A stretch of DNA of 64,000 nt from Oerskovia douganii (GCF_015142735.1 NZ_JACSPN010000007.1:62001-126000); one strand, 5' to 3'. Counted from the first letter of the stretch, positions 36,798 to 46,698 are shown. Numbers and translations are program-made. The notes: generated from the letters alone by a model not told the origin.

Positions 36798-36909
36798 TCC
36801 GTAGCGAGCCTGCGAGCGCAGGACCAGCGCGACCATAGCCACCTGCGCTGATCCGTAGCGAGCCTGCGAGCGCAGGACCAGCGCGACCATAGCCACCTGC
36901 GCTGATCCG
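36791..36909 (+). repeat. 54-bp tandem duplication across the ino1 stop
   Basis: Two identical 54-bp copies (36791-36844, 36845-36898) and 11 bases of a third. The unit begins with the last codon-and-a-half and stop codon of ino1 (GCGCTGATCCGTAGC) and contains a small CCTGCG-AG-CGCAGG hairpin. Identity between copies is complete by eye, so the event is recent. Confidence 0.92.
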
Positions 36910-36921
36910 ACCGCTCACGAC

Positions 36922-36953
36922 GAGGGTCCGGAACCTGAGGGTTCCGGGCCCTC
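36922..36953 (+). terminator. Terminator after ino1
   Basis: A 14-bp stem, GAGGGTCCGGAACC with GGTTCCGGGCCCTC (one T-G wobble), around a TGAG tetraloop; it lies 125 bases after the stop because of the tandem repeats. Confidence 0.85.
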
Positions 36954-37153
36954 TTCGCGTGCCGACGGCGTCGGTCGCCCACGCCCCTCGTCGCACCCGG
37001 GGTCGGGCACCGGCACGAGACGGGTGGTCCCGTACGAGACTGGTGGTTCGGGCCGTGTCCGGGGCACCTGTCTCGTACCGGACCACCCGCCTCACGGTTC
37101 AGCCCTCCCGGCCCGGGGCGTGGATCCCTCCCGCCACCGCATACCCTGAACCG

Positions 37154-38491
37154 GTGGGTGTGATCTCGGAACTCGGCGTCCTGCTTCGGCTGCGCGACTT
37201 CAGGAAGCTCTTCGCCGTCCGTCTGGTGAGCCAGGCGGGGGACGGGATGTTCCAGGTCGGGCTGGCGTCGCTCCTCTTCTTCTCCCCGGAGTCCCAGGGC
37301 ACGGCAGCCTCGATCGCTGCGGCGTTCGCGGTGATGCTGGCTCCGTTCACGATCGTGGGACCGTTCGCGGGGGTCTTCCTGGACCGCTGGAGCAGGCGGC
37401 AGGTGCTGGTGTGGGGCAACGCGGTGCGGGTGGTCCTGACGGCCGCGACCGCCGTCCTGATGCTGACCACGGGCGTGACGCCGTGGATCTACGTCCTGGC
37501 GCTGGCGACGCTCTCGGTCAACAGGTTCCTGCTCGCGGGCCTGTCGGCGGGTCTGCCGCGCGTGGTCGACGGGCCGCTGCTCCTCACGGCGAACTCGCTG
37601 ACGCCGACGCTCGGTGCCGCGGCGGCCTTCGTGGGCGGCGGCATCGGCTTCCTGCTGAGCCTCACGTTCGAGCCGGGCCGCGTCAAGGACTCGGTCGCGC
37701 TGGTGTGCGCGGCGGTCGTGTTCGGGCTGGCGTCTCTGCTGGCGCTGCGCATGTCGCGCGGGCTGCTGGGTCCGGACAAGCCTGCCGAGGCGGCGATCAC
37801 GACCGAGATCGCGAAGGTCGCGCGCGGGCTCGCGGACGGTGCGCGCTATCTCGTGGCGCGCCGCACGCCGGGTCAAGCCCTCATGGTCATGGCGACGCAC
37901 CGGTTCCTGTACGGGGTGACGTTCATCGCGTCGATCCTCATCTCGCGCAACCTCCTGTCGGACCCGGGGAACACCAACGCGGGGCTGGCGACGTTCGCGA
38001 CGGTCGTGGGGCTCACGGGGGCGGGCGGTGCGCTGGCCGTCGTCCTGACCCCGACGGTGTCGCGGTACACGGGCCCGCACCTGTGGATCGCGCTCATGCT
38101 GGGCCTGGCGGCGGTGAGCCAGCTGCTGCTGGCGACGACGCCGTCGCGCACCGTCGTCTACGCGGGGGCGCTGCTCCTGGGCCTGGCCGCGCAGGCGACC
38201 AAGATCGCGGTGGACACGATCGTCCAGCGGGACACCGCGGACGCCTACCGGGGTCGCGCGTTCGCGTTCTACGACGTCCTGTACAACGCCGCGTTCGTGG
38301 GGGCCGCGGCCCTCGCGGCGTTCACGCTGCCGGACTCGGGGTACTCGCGCCCGGTCTTCGTGGTGCTCGCGGTCGCGTACGTCGCGGCGGCGGTGGTGTT
38401 CGGCCGGTTCGGGGCGCGGCACGCCGCGGGGCCCGACGACGTCGCTCGCCTCCCGGCGGGACCTTCCGACGAGCGGACCACGGCGGGCTGA
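37154..38491 (+). CDS. MFS transporter (MFS_3/enterobactin exporter-like)
   Basis: 445 residues, 12 predicted helices. It begins with LRDFRKLFAVRLVSQAGDGM and FQVGLASLLFFSPESQGTA, typical of the MFS group related to EntS/macrolide exporters; GVFLDRWSRRQVLVWGNAVR is motif A. The substrate is unknown. The GTG at 37154 is preceded at six bases by TACCCT, so the transcript may be leaderless. It follows ino1 after a terminator and is not part of that operon. Confidence 0.87.
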   Translation: MGVISELGVLLRLRDFRKLFAVRLVSQAGDGMFQVGLASLLFFSPESQGTAASIAAAFAVMLAPFTIVGPFAGVFLDRWSRRQVLVWGNAVRVVLTAATAVLMLTTGVTPWIYVLALATLSVNRFLLAGLSAGLPRVVDGPLLLTANSLTPTLGAAAAFVGGGIGFLLSLTFEPGRVKDSVALVCAAVVFGLASLLALRMSRGLLGPDKPAEAAITTEIAKVARGLADGARYLVARRTPGQALMVMATHRFLYGVTFIASILISRNLLSDPGNTNAGLATFATVVGLTGAGGALAVVLTPTVSRYTGPHLWIALMLGLAAVSQLLLATTPSRTVVYAGALLLGLAAQATKIAVDTIVQRDTADAYRGRAFAFYDVLYNAAFVGAAALAAFTLPDSGYSRPVFVVLAVAYVAAAVVFGRFGARHAAGPDDVARLPAGPSDERTTAG

Positions 38492-38704
38492 GCCGGCCCG
38501 CCCCTCGCGCCGGGCGCCGCGATCTCGCGGTGCAGAGCGACCGATGAGTCGTGCCCGGAAAAGGAGTCGTCAGGACCGGGGGGAATATCCGAGGATGGAT
38601 GAGCGTCGTTCTCGTAGGGCGTACGACATCACGACCGGCGCTCCCCCCGTTCCTCGCTGCGTGCTGTCCTCAGTCGCGTGCGCACCGACCCCACAGGAGA
38701 GCAC

Positions 38705-40240
38705 ATGCAGGTACCTCAGAGCACCGCCCCGTCCTTACGCACCCCGGAGAAGCTGTCACGCGAGAACTTCCTCGTGATCGCGCTCCTGCTCGTGTCGGCC
38801 TCGGTCGTCATCCTCAACGAGACCACCATGGGCGTCGCGCTCCCCCACCTCATGGAGGAGATGGGCATCACGGCGACGACCGGGCAGTGGTTGACCACGG
38901 CCTTCATGCTGACCATGGCGGTCGTCATCCCCGCGACGGGTTTCCTCCTGCAGCGGCTGGGCACGCGTGGCGCGTTCCTGCTCGCGATGTCCCTGTTCAG
39001 CGCGGGGACGGCTCTCGCGGCGTTCGCGCCCGGCTTCGGCTGGTTGCTGGGCGCTCGCGTGGTGCAGGCGTCGGGCACGGCGATCATGATGCCGCTGCTC
39101 ATGACGACGATCATGACGCTGGTCCCGCCGAGCGCGCGCGGCCGCATCATGGGCAACGTCGCGATCGTCATGGCGGCCGCGCCGGCCCTGGGCCCGACGC
39201 TGTCCGGCCTGGTGCTCGAGGCCCTGTCGTGGCGGTGGATCTTCGGCTTCGTGCTGCCCATCGCTCTCGTCGCCCTCGCGTTCGGCGCGAAGTACGTCAA
39301 GGACTCGGCCGACCGTACACACACCCGTCTGGACCCGTTGTCGCTGTTCCTGGCCGTGCTGGCGTTCGGCGGGCTGGTCTTCGGCCTGTCCAACCTGGGC
39401 GAGGCGGCACGCGCCACCCCGGCCGTGCCGGTGTGGATCCCGCTCGTCGTCGGGCCGGTGGCGCTCGCGCTGTTCGTCGCGCGCCAGCTCGTGCTCCAGC
39501 GTCGCGACGCCGCGCTGCTCGACCTGCGCGTGTTCTCCTCGCGCGGTTTCACGGTGTCGCTCGGCATCATGTCGGTCGCGATGATCGCGCTGTTCGGGTC
39601 GATCATCCTGCTGCCGCTGTACCTGCAGACCGCGCTGGGCCTCGAGCCCGTGCTCACGGGTCTGCTGATGCTGCCGGGCGGGCTGATCATGGGTCTGCTG
39701 GGCCCGACGGTCGGCCGCCTGTACGACCGCATCGGTCCGCGGCCCCTGATCCTGCCCGGGCTGAGCGCGGTCGCGGTCTCGCTCGCGACGCTGACGACGG
39801 TCGGCGCGACGACGTCGCCGTGGTTCGTCCTGGGCGCGCACGTGGTCCTGAGCCTGGGTCTGGCGTTCGTGTTCACGCCGCTGTTCACGGGGGCGCTCTC
39901 GTCGCTCAAGCCGTCGCTGTACTCGCACGGCAGCGCGATGATCGGCACGGTCCAGCAGCTCGCGGGTGCCGCGGGCACGGCGCTGTTCGTCGCGGTCATG
40001 ACGTCGCGCGAGGTCGCCCGGGCGGCGGAGGGTGCCACCGCCCGGGTCGCCCTGGCCGACGGTGTGTCCACGGCGTTCGTCTGGGGCGCGGTGGTCATGC
40101 TGGTCGCGGTCGCGCTGTCGTTCCTGCTGCGCAGGCCCGCGGCCGAGGAGCCCACGGACACCGTGCCCGACGGCGCCGCGTCCGCCACGCAGGACGCCCC
40201 GGTCCTCGAAGGGGTCGGGGAGGCGGCCGAGCGCCGCTGA
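38705..40240 (+). CDS. MFS transporter, DHA2 (EmrB/QacA) multidrug exporter
   Basis: 511 residues, 14 predicted helices. Motif region: LNETTMGVALPHLMEEMGIT, TGQWLTTAFMLTMAVVIPAT, GFLLQRLGTRGAF (motif A) and AAPALGPTLSGLVLEALSWR followed by WIF (motif C), all typical for proton-driven drug exporters. The substrate is unknown. ATG 38705 follows AGGAGA; the frame continues a short way upstream. A TCGTA-5-TACGA inverted repeat near 38615 may be a repressor site. A strong bidirectional terminator follows. Confidence 0.92.
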   Translation: MQVPQSTAPSLRTPEKLSRENFLVIALLLVSASVVILNETTMGVALPHLMEEMGITATTGQWLTTAFMLTMAVVIPATGFLLQRLGTRGAFLLAMSLFSAGTALAAFAPGFGWLLGARVVQASGTAIMMPLLMTTIMTLVPPSARGRIMGNVAIVMAAAPALGPTLSGLVLEALSWRWIFGFVLPIALVALAFGAKYVKDSADRTHTRLDPLSLFLAVLAFGGLVFGLSNLGEAARATPAVPVWIPLVVGPVALALFVARQLVLQRRDAALLDLRVFSSRGFTVSLGIMSVAMIALFGSIILLPLYLQTALGLEPVLTGLLMLPGGLIMGLLGPTVGRLYDRIGPRPLILPGLSAVAVSLATLTTVGATTSPWFVLGAHVVLSLGLAFVFTPLFTGALSSLKPSLYSHGSAMIGTVQQLAGAAGTALFVAVMTSREVARAAEGATARVALADGVSTAFVWGAVVMLVAVALSFLLRRPAAEEPTDTVPDGAASATQDAPVLEGVGEAAERR

Positions 40241-40276
40241 CGCTCCGTCCCGGTCCCTGCGGACCGGGCACGGGAG

Positions 40277-40315
40277 GCGCGAAGGGCGGGCACCGTGGGT
40301 GCCCGCCCTTCGCGC
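40277..40315. terminator. Strong bidirectional terminator
   Basis: An 18-bp perfect stem (40277-40294 with 40298-40315, core GAAGGGCGGGCACC) and a GTG loop, between the convergent MFS and cca genes. Confidence 0.9.
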
Positions 40316-40358
40316 GTCGGGACGCCGTGCGGGGTCCGTGGTCACGACCCCTGGTCGG

Positions 40359-41906
40359 TCACGCCTCGCGCGCTGCCCACCACGTCAACAGCTCCTCGCG
40401 TGCCGCGTCCTCACCGAGGGGCCCCCGGTCGAGACGCAGCTCCAGGAGGAACTTGTAGGCCTGCCCGACCTCCGGGCCCGGCGGGATGCCCAGGATCGCC
40501 ATGATCTGCTGCCCGTCGAGGTCGGGACGGATCGACGCCAGCTCCTCCTCGCCACGGAGCCGCTCGATGCGCTGCTCGAGGTCCGTGTAGGCGTCGGAGA
40601 GCCGCTGCGCCTTGCGCTTGTTGCGCGTCGTCGAGTCCGCGCGGGTCAGGCGGTGCAGGCGTTCCAGGAGCGGCCCGGCGTCGGTCACGTAGCGGCGCAC
40701 GGCGGAGTCGGTCCACTCCCCCTCGCCGTAGCCGTGGAAGCGCAGGTGCAGCTCGACGAGGCGGGACACCTGCTTGACGGTGTCCTTGTCGAAGCGCAGC
40801 GCCTTGAGCCGCTTCGCGGTGAGCTTGGCCCCGACGACCTCGTGGTGGTGGAAGCTCACGCCGCCGCCGGGCTCGAACCGGCGCGTGGCCGGCTTGCCGA
40901 TGTCGTGCAGGAGCGACGCGAGACGGAGGACGAGGTCCGGGCCGGGGACCGCGCCGTCGGGCCCGGTCTCCTGGGCGATCGCCTGCTCCAGGACGGTCAG
41001 CGAGTGCTGGTAGACGTCCTTGTGCCGGTGGTGCTCGTCGATCTCGAGGCGCAGCGCCGGGAGCTCGGGCAGGACGTGGTCCGCCAGGCCCGTGTCGACG
41101 AGGACCTCGAGGCCCTTGCGCGGGGCGTCGGACAGCAGGAGCTTCGTCAGCTCGTCGCGCACCCGCTCGGCGGAGACGATCTCGATGCGTGCGGCCATGT
41201 CGACGATCGCCGCACGGGTCGCGGGCTCGACGTCGAACCCGAGCTGGGCGGCGAAGCGCGCCGCCCGCATCATGCGCAGCGGGTCGTCGTCGAACGAGCG
41301 CTCGGGGGCGATCGGGGTGCGCAGGACACCCAGCGCGAGGTCCGCGAGGCCGTCGTGCGGGTCCACGAACAGCATCTCCGGGACCCGGACCGCCATCGCG
41401 TTGACCGTGAAGTCACGTCGCGACAGGTCGCCGACCAGGGTGTCGCCGAACGCCACGAGCGGCTTGCGCGACGCCGGGTCGTACTCGTCCGTCCGGTAGG
41501 TCGTGACCTCGACCACCAGCTCCCCCGTGCCCCGCGGGCTGCCCTTGGGCGCGAAACGCTTGGCACCGATCGTGCCGAACTCCTTGCCGATGTCCCAGTG
41601 CGCGTCCCCCCACGCCGCGAGCAGGGCCTGCGTCTGGTCCGGGTCGGCCGACGTCGCGAAGTCGAGGTCGTTGCTCGCGCGCCCCAGGAACGCGTCGCGG
41701 ACCGGGCCGCCGACCAGCGCCAGCTCGTGGCCGGCCTCACGGAACAGCTCACCCAGCTCGATCGCGGCCGGGGCCATCTCGGTCAGGACCGCGAGCGCAC
41801 GGCGCAGCAGCTCGAGCTGCTCGGGCGTCGTCGGCACCCCGCGGGACCCCTCGGCGGGCAGCGCGAGAGGATCGGGGACGGGAGAGTTCTGGGAAGGAGT
41901 GGGCAC
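40359..41906 (-). CDS. cca: CCA tRNA nucleotidyltransferase
   Basis: 515 residues. The nucleotidyltransferase head has LALVGGPVRDAFLGRASNDL followed by DFAT (catalytic DxD type), RRDFTVNAMAVRVPE and FDDDPLRMMRAARFAAQLGF. An HD domain follows (LVLRLASLLHDIGKPATRRF, and VSFHHHEVVGAKLTAKRLKA). It adds or repairs the 3' CCA end of tRNAs. Start chosen at GTG 41906 (VPTPSQNSP); a TTG nine bases upstream is an alternative. Divergent from the NUDIX gene, the usual actinobacterial arrangement; also named pcnA. Confidence 0.96.
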   Translation of the reverse strand: MPTPSQNSPVPDPLALPAEGSRGVPTTPEQLELLRRALAVLTEMAPAAIELGELFREAGHELALVGGPVRDAFLGRASNDLDFATSADPDQTQALLAAWGDAHWDIGKEFGTIGAKRFAPKGSPRGTGELVVEVTTYRTDEYDPASRKPLVAFGDTLVGDLSRRDFTVNAMAVRVPEMLFVDPHDGLADLALGVLRTPIAPERSFDDDPLRMMRAARFAAQLGFDVEPATRAAIVDMAARIEIVSAERVRDELTKLLLSDAPRKGLEVLVDTGLADHVLPELPALRLEIDEHHRHKDVYQHSLTVLEQAIAQETGPDGAVPGPDLVLRLASLLHDIGKPATRRFEPGGGVSFHHHEVVGAKLTAKRLKALRFDKDTVKQVSRLVELHLRFHGYGEGEWTDSAVRRYVTDAGPLLERLHRLTRADSTTRNKRKAQRLSDAYTDLEQRIERLRGEEELASIRPDLDGQQIMAILGIPPGPEVGQAYKFLLELRLDRGPLGEDAAREELLTWWAAREA

Positions 41907-41960
41907 GACATCCAAGCGTGCCAGATCAGGCCGGGACTCCACACTCGGTAATGTTGGGTC

Positions 41961-42620
41961 ATGTCCACCCCAGCGCACTCTCCGGACCATCGCGGTGTAC
42001 CAGCGCCGCCCGGTGGGCACGCGCTGCGGATCGACCCGGACACCGCGCGGCCCCCCGACCCGTCGCCCGCCCCGACCGCGCCGCTGCCCGTCGTCGAGGA
42101 GATCTCCGCAGGTGGGCTGGTCGTCGACACCTTCGAAGGGCTCTACCGGGCCGCGGTCATCGCGCGGCGCAACCGCGGCGGTCGGCTCGAGTGGTGCCTG
42201 CCCAAGGGGCACCTCGAGGGCGAGGAGACCCCGGAGGAGGCGGCCGTCCGCGAGATCGCGGAGGAGACCGGGATCACGGGCGTCGTCCAGGTCCCGCTCG
42301 GCATCATCGACTACTGGTTCACCGGCGAGGACCGCCGCGTCCACAAGGTCGTCCACCACTTCCTCCTCCGGGCGACCGGCGGTCACCTCACGGTCGAGGG
42401 CGACCCCGACGGCGAGGCCGAGGACGTGGCCTGGATCCCCTTCGAGGACCTCTCCGACCGCCTGTCCTACCCCAACGAACGGCGCCTCGCGGCCGTCGCC
42501 CACGACGTCCTGCGAGGACGACGCACGGGCGCCCGCTTCCGGGGTACCGTGACTCGCACCGTCGTCCGTACCAGCCGGCCGGCACCCGACGACCCACGGA
42601 ACCCGACCGACCTTCCATGA
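41961..42620 (+). CDS. NUDIX hydrolase
   Basis: 219 residues. A complete Nudix box is present: KGHLEGEETPEEAAVREIA followed by EETGI (G-x5-E-x7-REU-x-EE-x-G-U). The N-terminal 35 residues are Pro-rich and disordered. It hydrolyses a nucleoside diphosphate linked to another moiety; the substrate is unknown. ATG preceded at six bases by TAATGT, suggesting a leaderless transcript. Its stop overlaps the next ATG (ATGA), beginning a run of coupled genes to murJ. Confidence 0.95.
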   Translation: MSTPAHSPDHRGVPAPPGGHALRIDPDTARPPDPSPAPTAPLPVVEEISAGGLVVDTFEGLYRAAVIARRNRGGRLEWCLPKGHLEGEETPEEAAVREIAEETGITGVVQVPLGIIDYWFTGEDRRVHKVVHHFLLRATGGHLTVEGDPDGEAEDVAWIPFEDLSDRLSYPNERRLAAVAHDVLRGRRTGARFRGTVTRTVVRTSRPAPDDPRNPTDLP

Positions 42621-44848
42621 GCTCCCACTTCTCCGGCGGCGCGCCCCGCACGCCGACCCGCCGTCCGGCACCGCGCAGACCCTTCTCGTCCGCGGGCAGG
42701 CCTGCCCGCGGTCTCCTGGCCGCGCTGCTCCTGCTCGGCCTCTCCGTCGTGCCCTCGACGGCTCTCGCCACGGCACCGACCGCGACGCCGGTCTCGACCG
42801 GCACCTCGACGGACACCCACACGGCCGGGTCCACCGGGGCGGTGACGACGACCCTCGTGTCGATGACCCCGACCACGGTCCGGCCCGGCGACACGGTCAC
42901 GGTCGCCGTGAAGGTCCACAACGGCACCGACGAGACGATCGACGACCCCCAGGCGACCCTCGGGGTCAGCTGGCGCACCATGACGAGCCGGTCCGCGCTC
43001 GAGGCCTGGGCCGACGCACCCACCTCGCAGCAGTCCGCCGAGCGCATGGCCGTCGAAGACCTCGACCCTCTCGGCCCGGGCCGCGACGCCACGGTCACGT
43101 TCACGGTCGCCGCCGACGACTTCAACCTCGAGCCCGGCTCGAGCTGGGGTCCCCGCCCGCTCTCCGTCACCGTGACCGACGGCGGCGAGCGCCTCGACGT
43201 CCTGCGCTCGTTCTTCCTGTGGGAGGAGTCGCAGGCCCCGCTGCCCGTCCGCGTCAGCGTCGTCGCGCCCGTCACGGGGCCCGCCCTGGGCCTCCTGGAG
43301 AGCACGGCCGACACCGGCACCGAGATCCAGTCGACGGTCGACGTCCGGGCGGTGGACGAGGCGCTCCGGCCCGACCAGCGGCTGAGCCGCCTCCTGGCCG
43401 CCACCGCGGGAGACCCCGTGATCTCGTGGGCCGTCGACCCGGCCCTCGTCGCTGCCGCGGAGACGTCGTCGGACGCCGACTCCGTCGCGTGGGCAGCGCA
43501 GCTGCACGACGGGACCGCCGGGCGGACCGTCTTCGGCCTGCGCCCCTACGACCCCGACGCCGCGGCCTACGCCCAGGTGGGCGCGCTCCTCCCTGCCCCC
43601 ACGATCCCCCTGCCGGGGGCCGTCGCGACCGACCCCGCGTGGCGGACCGACCTCACCTACCCGGCCGACGACGTCCCCGACCTCGCGACCGTGCGCACGA
43701 GCGTCCAGTCGGGCTCACCCCTGGTGGTCGTCCGGGGAGACGGGCTCACCCCCGAGACCTCGGTGAGCTACACCCCGACCGCGCTCGCCACCGTGCAGAC
43801 CGACGCCGGTCCGGCGACGGCGCTCGTCGCGGACGACACCCTCGGCCAGGTCCTCGTCGACGCGACCCGCTTCGAGCCCGGCGCCGAGGAGCCGTCCACG
43901 GCCGACGGCCTGCAGCGGCTGCTCGCCGAGACGGCCGTCGTCGCGTCCGAACGACCGACCGACTCGCGCCACGTCCTCATCGCCCTCCCGCGGTCGTGGG
44001 ACCCGGACCCGGGCGCGCTCGCGACGGTCCTCGACACCCTGGGTACCGTGCCGTGGGTCGACGTCGCCCCCGTCCAGGACCTCCTCGACTCCCCGGTCCC
44101 GGACGTCCCACGGACGGCCCTGCCCGAGTCGTCGACCGACGAGGACACCCTGCCCGCGTCCGAGATGGACGCCCTCCAGCGGGCCCGGACCCAGGTCGCG
44201 ACGTTCGCGACGATCGCCACGGACCCGGCGCCCATCGTCCAGAGCGCCGAGCCCGCGCTCGTGGTCCCCACCGCGGTCGCCTACCGGAACCGCCCCGACG
44301 ACCGCAGGAAGGCCGTCGGCACGGCCGTCCAGGACGCCGCGGTGATCCGGTCCGCGGTGTCGATCGTCCCGCGCGGCTTGGACGTCACCCTCATCAACAC
44401 GTCGGGCAACCTTCCCGTCTGGGTCCGCAACACCCTGGACCAGCCCGTCACCGTGCAGGTCGCGCTCCGACCCGACAGCGGGCTCCTCAAGGTCGTCTCC
44501 TTCCCCGTGGGGACGGTCGCGCCGGGGACCGAGACGGACTTCAAGGTGCCGGTCCAGGCGATCGGCAGCGGTGACGTGAGCGTCGAGGTCGAGCTGCTCA
44601 GCGTCCCGGCGGGCACGGTCGTGTCCCCGCCCTCGGAGTTCGTGGTGCAGGTTCGCGCCGAGTGGGAGAACACGGGGACGGCGATCTTCGCCGGGCTCGT
44701 CGCGCTCCTGCTGATCGGCGGGATCTGGCGCACGATCCGTCGCGGCCGTTCGCCGCGCCGTGTCGCCGAGCTGACGCCCGCCGCAGGCGTGCCGACCGCC
44801 CGGGGTGCGGCCGCGCCGTCGGGCACGACGAGGGGCGACGCCGGGTGA
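42617..44848 (+). CDS. DUF6049 family exported membrane protein
   Basis: 743 residues. A signal peptide or N-terminal anchor (about 29-51) leads to a large extracytoplasmic part with an Ig/NEW3-like strand domain (MTPTTVRPGDTVTVAVKVHN) and a second near the end (LINTSGNLPVWVRNTLDQPV). One C-terminal helix is at about 690-710. DUF6049 genes sit between NUDIX and murJ in most Actinobacteria, so a role in lipid II export or septal wall assembly is suspected. ATGA overlap with the NUDIX gene and GTGA overlap with murJ show tight coupling. Confidence 0.9.
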   Translation: MSSHFSGGAPRTPTRRPAPRRPFSSAGRPARGLLAALLLLGLSVVPSTALATAPTATPVSTGTSTDTHTAGSTGAVTTTLVSMTPTTVRPGDTVTVAVKVHNGTDETIDDPQATLGVSWRTMTSRSALEAWADAPTSQQSAERMAVEDLDPLGPGRDATVTFTVAADDFNLEPGSSWGPRPLSVTVTDGGERLDVLRSFFLWEESQAPLPVRVSVVAPVTGPALGLLESTADTGTEIQSTVDVRAVDEALRPDQRLSRLLAATAGDPVISWAVDPALVAAAETSSDADSVAWAAQLHDGTAGRTVFGLRPYDPDAAAYAQVGALLPAPTIPLPGAVATDPAWRTDLTYPADDVPDLATVRTSVQSGSPLVVVRGDGLTPETSVSYTPTALATVQTDAGPATALVADDTLGQVLVDATRFEPGAEEPSTADGLQRLLAETAVVASERPTDSRHVLIALPRSWDPDPGALATVLDTLGTVPWVDVAPVQDLLDSPVPDVPRTALPESSTDEDTLPASEMDALQRARTQVATFATIATDPAPIVQSAEPALVVPTAVAYRNRPDDRRKAVGTAVQDAAVIRSAVSIVPRGLDVTLINTSGNLPVWVRNTLDQPVTVQVALRPDSGLLKVVSFPVGTVAPGTETDFKVPVQAIGSGDVSVEVELLSVPAGTVVSPPSEFVVQVRAEWENTGTAIFAGLVALLLIGGIWRTIRRGRSPRRVAELTPAAGVPTARGAAAPSGTTRGDAG

Positions 44849-46698
44849 AGCACGTACGCCCAGCGGGAGCCGCGCGCACGCGCCGCGACCGACCCGACGA
44901 CGGCACGCCCGCCGTGCCGTCCGGCACCGCTCCCGCAGAGGACGGGTCCGCCACCACCGCCGACGCACCCACCCCGGCGCGGGCGACGAGCAGCCTGGGG
45001 CGGAGCTCGGCCCTCATGGCTTCCGGCACCGCCGTCTCACGCGTGCTCGGACTGGTCCGCAACGTCCTGCTCGTGACCGCGATCGGGACGACCGGTCTGG
45101 CCGCGGACGCGTTCGACGTCGCCAACAAGATCCCCAACGTGCTGTTCGCGATCCTCGCCGGGGGTGTGCTCAACGCCGTCCTCGTCCCGCAGATCGTCCG
45201 CGCGTACCGCTCCAAGAACCCGCAGGAACGCCTCGACAAGCTGCTGACGCTGTCCGGGACCCTGATCCTCGGGCTGAGCCTCGTCCTCACCGCGGGCGCT
45301 GCCGTGATCGTGTCGCTCTACACGGACGGCTGGGGCTCTGCCCAGTTCTCCCTCGCGGTCGCGTTCGCGTTCTGGTGCACACCCCAGCTCTTCTTCTACG
45401 GGCTCTACACCCTGCTCGGGCAGGTCCTCAACGCGCGCGGCCAGTTCGGGCCGTTCATGTGGGCCCCGGTCGTCAACAACGTCGTCTCGATCGTCGGGTT
45501 CGGCGCCTTCATCGCGATCTACGGGCCCTACGCCACGGGAGCGGCCGACGACCTCGGCACCTGGGACGGCGCCAAGATCGCAGTGCTCGCCGGCACGGCG
45601 ACCCTCGGCGTCGCCGCGCAGGCGCTCATCCTGCTCGTGCCGCTGTGGCGCTCCGGCTTCCGGTGGCACTTCCGTCTCGGCCTGCGCGGCATCGGGCTGC
45701 GCTCCGCCGGGCAGGTCGCGATCTGGACGTTCGGCGCCGTCATCCTCGAGCAGGTCGGCGTCCTGTTCACCACGCAGTTCGCGTCGAGCGCCCCCGCCGC
45801 CGCGCTCCGCGAGACGTTCGGGGCGTACGAGGGCGACCCGATCGCGAGCGGCATCGTGACCGGGGTCGTGACCGGGGCACCCGAGGTCTTCGCGGTCGCG
45901 GGGAACGCGGCCTACACGCAGGCGCTCATGATCTACCTGCTGCCCCACTCTCTCGTCACCGTGTCGATCGCGACGGCCCTGTTCACGGGGATGAGCGCCG
46001 CTGCGGGAGCGGGCGACTACGCCCGCGTCCGGCACGACCTCTCACGCGGTGTGCGGACGGTGGGCGTGTTCACGGTGTTCGCGACCGCGGTGTTCGCGAT
46101 CCTCGCCCTCCCGATCACCAAGCTCCTGCTCATCAACGTCACACCCTCGAGCGCCGTGGCGGTCAGCCAGATCCTCGTCGCGATGGCCTTCGGCCTGGTC
46201 CCGCTCGGCGGCATGGTCCTCATGAAGTGGGTCTACTACGCGTACGAGGACGGCCGGACCGTCTTCTGGATCCAGGTCCCCGCGACGATCGCCCTCGTCG
46301 GCGTCGCGTGGCTCGCGACGCGCACCCTCGACCCTGTCTGGTGGGTCGTCGGGGTCGGCGCGGCCATGTCGATCTCGAACGTCGTCGCGGTCCTGCTGCG
46401 GACCGCGGGGCTGCGTCGCAAGCTCCACGGGCTCGACGGTTTCCGGATCGTCCGGATGCACGTCAAGACCGTCCTCGCCGCGGGGCTCAGCGCCGCAGCC
46501 GGCTGGGGGGTCCTCCAGCTCTTCGGCGACCTGTACGGACTCTCGTGGCTCCGTGCCGCCCTGGTCACTACAGTCGTCGGGATCGTCATGACCGCCGTGT
46601 ACATCGGCGGTCTCAAGGTCATGCGCGTCCGCGAGCTCGACCAGCTCGCCGACCCGCTGCTCCGCAAGCTCGGGCGGCGACGCCCGGCCCCGAGATAG
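44845..46698 (+). CDS. murJ: Lipid II flippase MurJ (MviN)
   Basis: 617 residues: a disordered Arg/Pro/Ala-rich start (1-50), then 14 predicted helices of the MOP superfamily. SALMASGTAVSRVLGLVRNV, TGLAADAFDVANKIPNVLFA, ILAGGVLNAVLVPQIVRA and IAFWCTPQ-type segments mark MurJ. It carries lipid II across the membrane for peptidoglycan synthesis. Unlike mycobacterial MviN it has no C-terminal pseudokinase; a separate kinase-like protein is encoded next. GTG start overlaps the DUF6049 stop. Confidence 0.96.
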   Translation: MKHVRPAGAARTRRDRPDDGTPAVPSGTAPAEDGSATTADAPTPARATSSLGRSSALMASGTAVSRVLGLVRNVLLVTAIGTTGLAADAFDVANKIPNVLFAILAGGVLNAVLVPQIVRAYRSKNPQERLDKLLTLSGTLILGLSLVLTAGAAVIVSLYTDGWGSAQFSLAVAFAFWCTPQLFFYGLYTLLGQVLNARGQFGPFMWAPVVNNVVSIVGFGAFIAIYGPYATGAADDLGTWDGAKIAVLAGTATLGVAAQALILLVPLWRSGFRWHFRLGLRGIGLRSAGQVAIWTFGAVILEQVGVLFTTQFASSAPAAALRETFGAYEGDPIASGIVTGVVTGAPEVFAVAGNAAYTQALMIYLLPHSLVTVSIATALFTGMSAAAGAGDYARVRHDLSRGVRTVGVFTVFATAVFAILALPITKLLLINVTPSSAVAVSQILVAMAFGLVPLGGMVLMKWVYYAYEDGRTVFWIQVPATIALVGVAWLATRTLDPVWWVVGVGAAMSISNVVAVLLRTAGLRRKLHGLDGFRIVRMHVKTVLAAGLSAAAGWGVLQLFGDLYGLSWLRAALVTTVVGIVMTAVYIGGLKVMRVRELDQLADPLLRKLGRRRPAPR

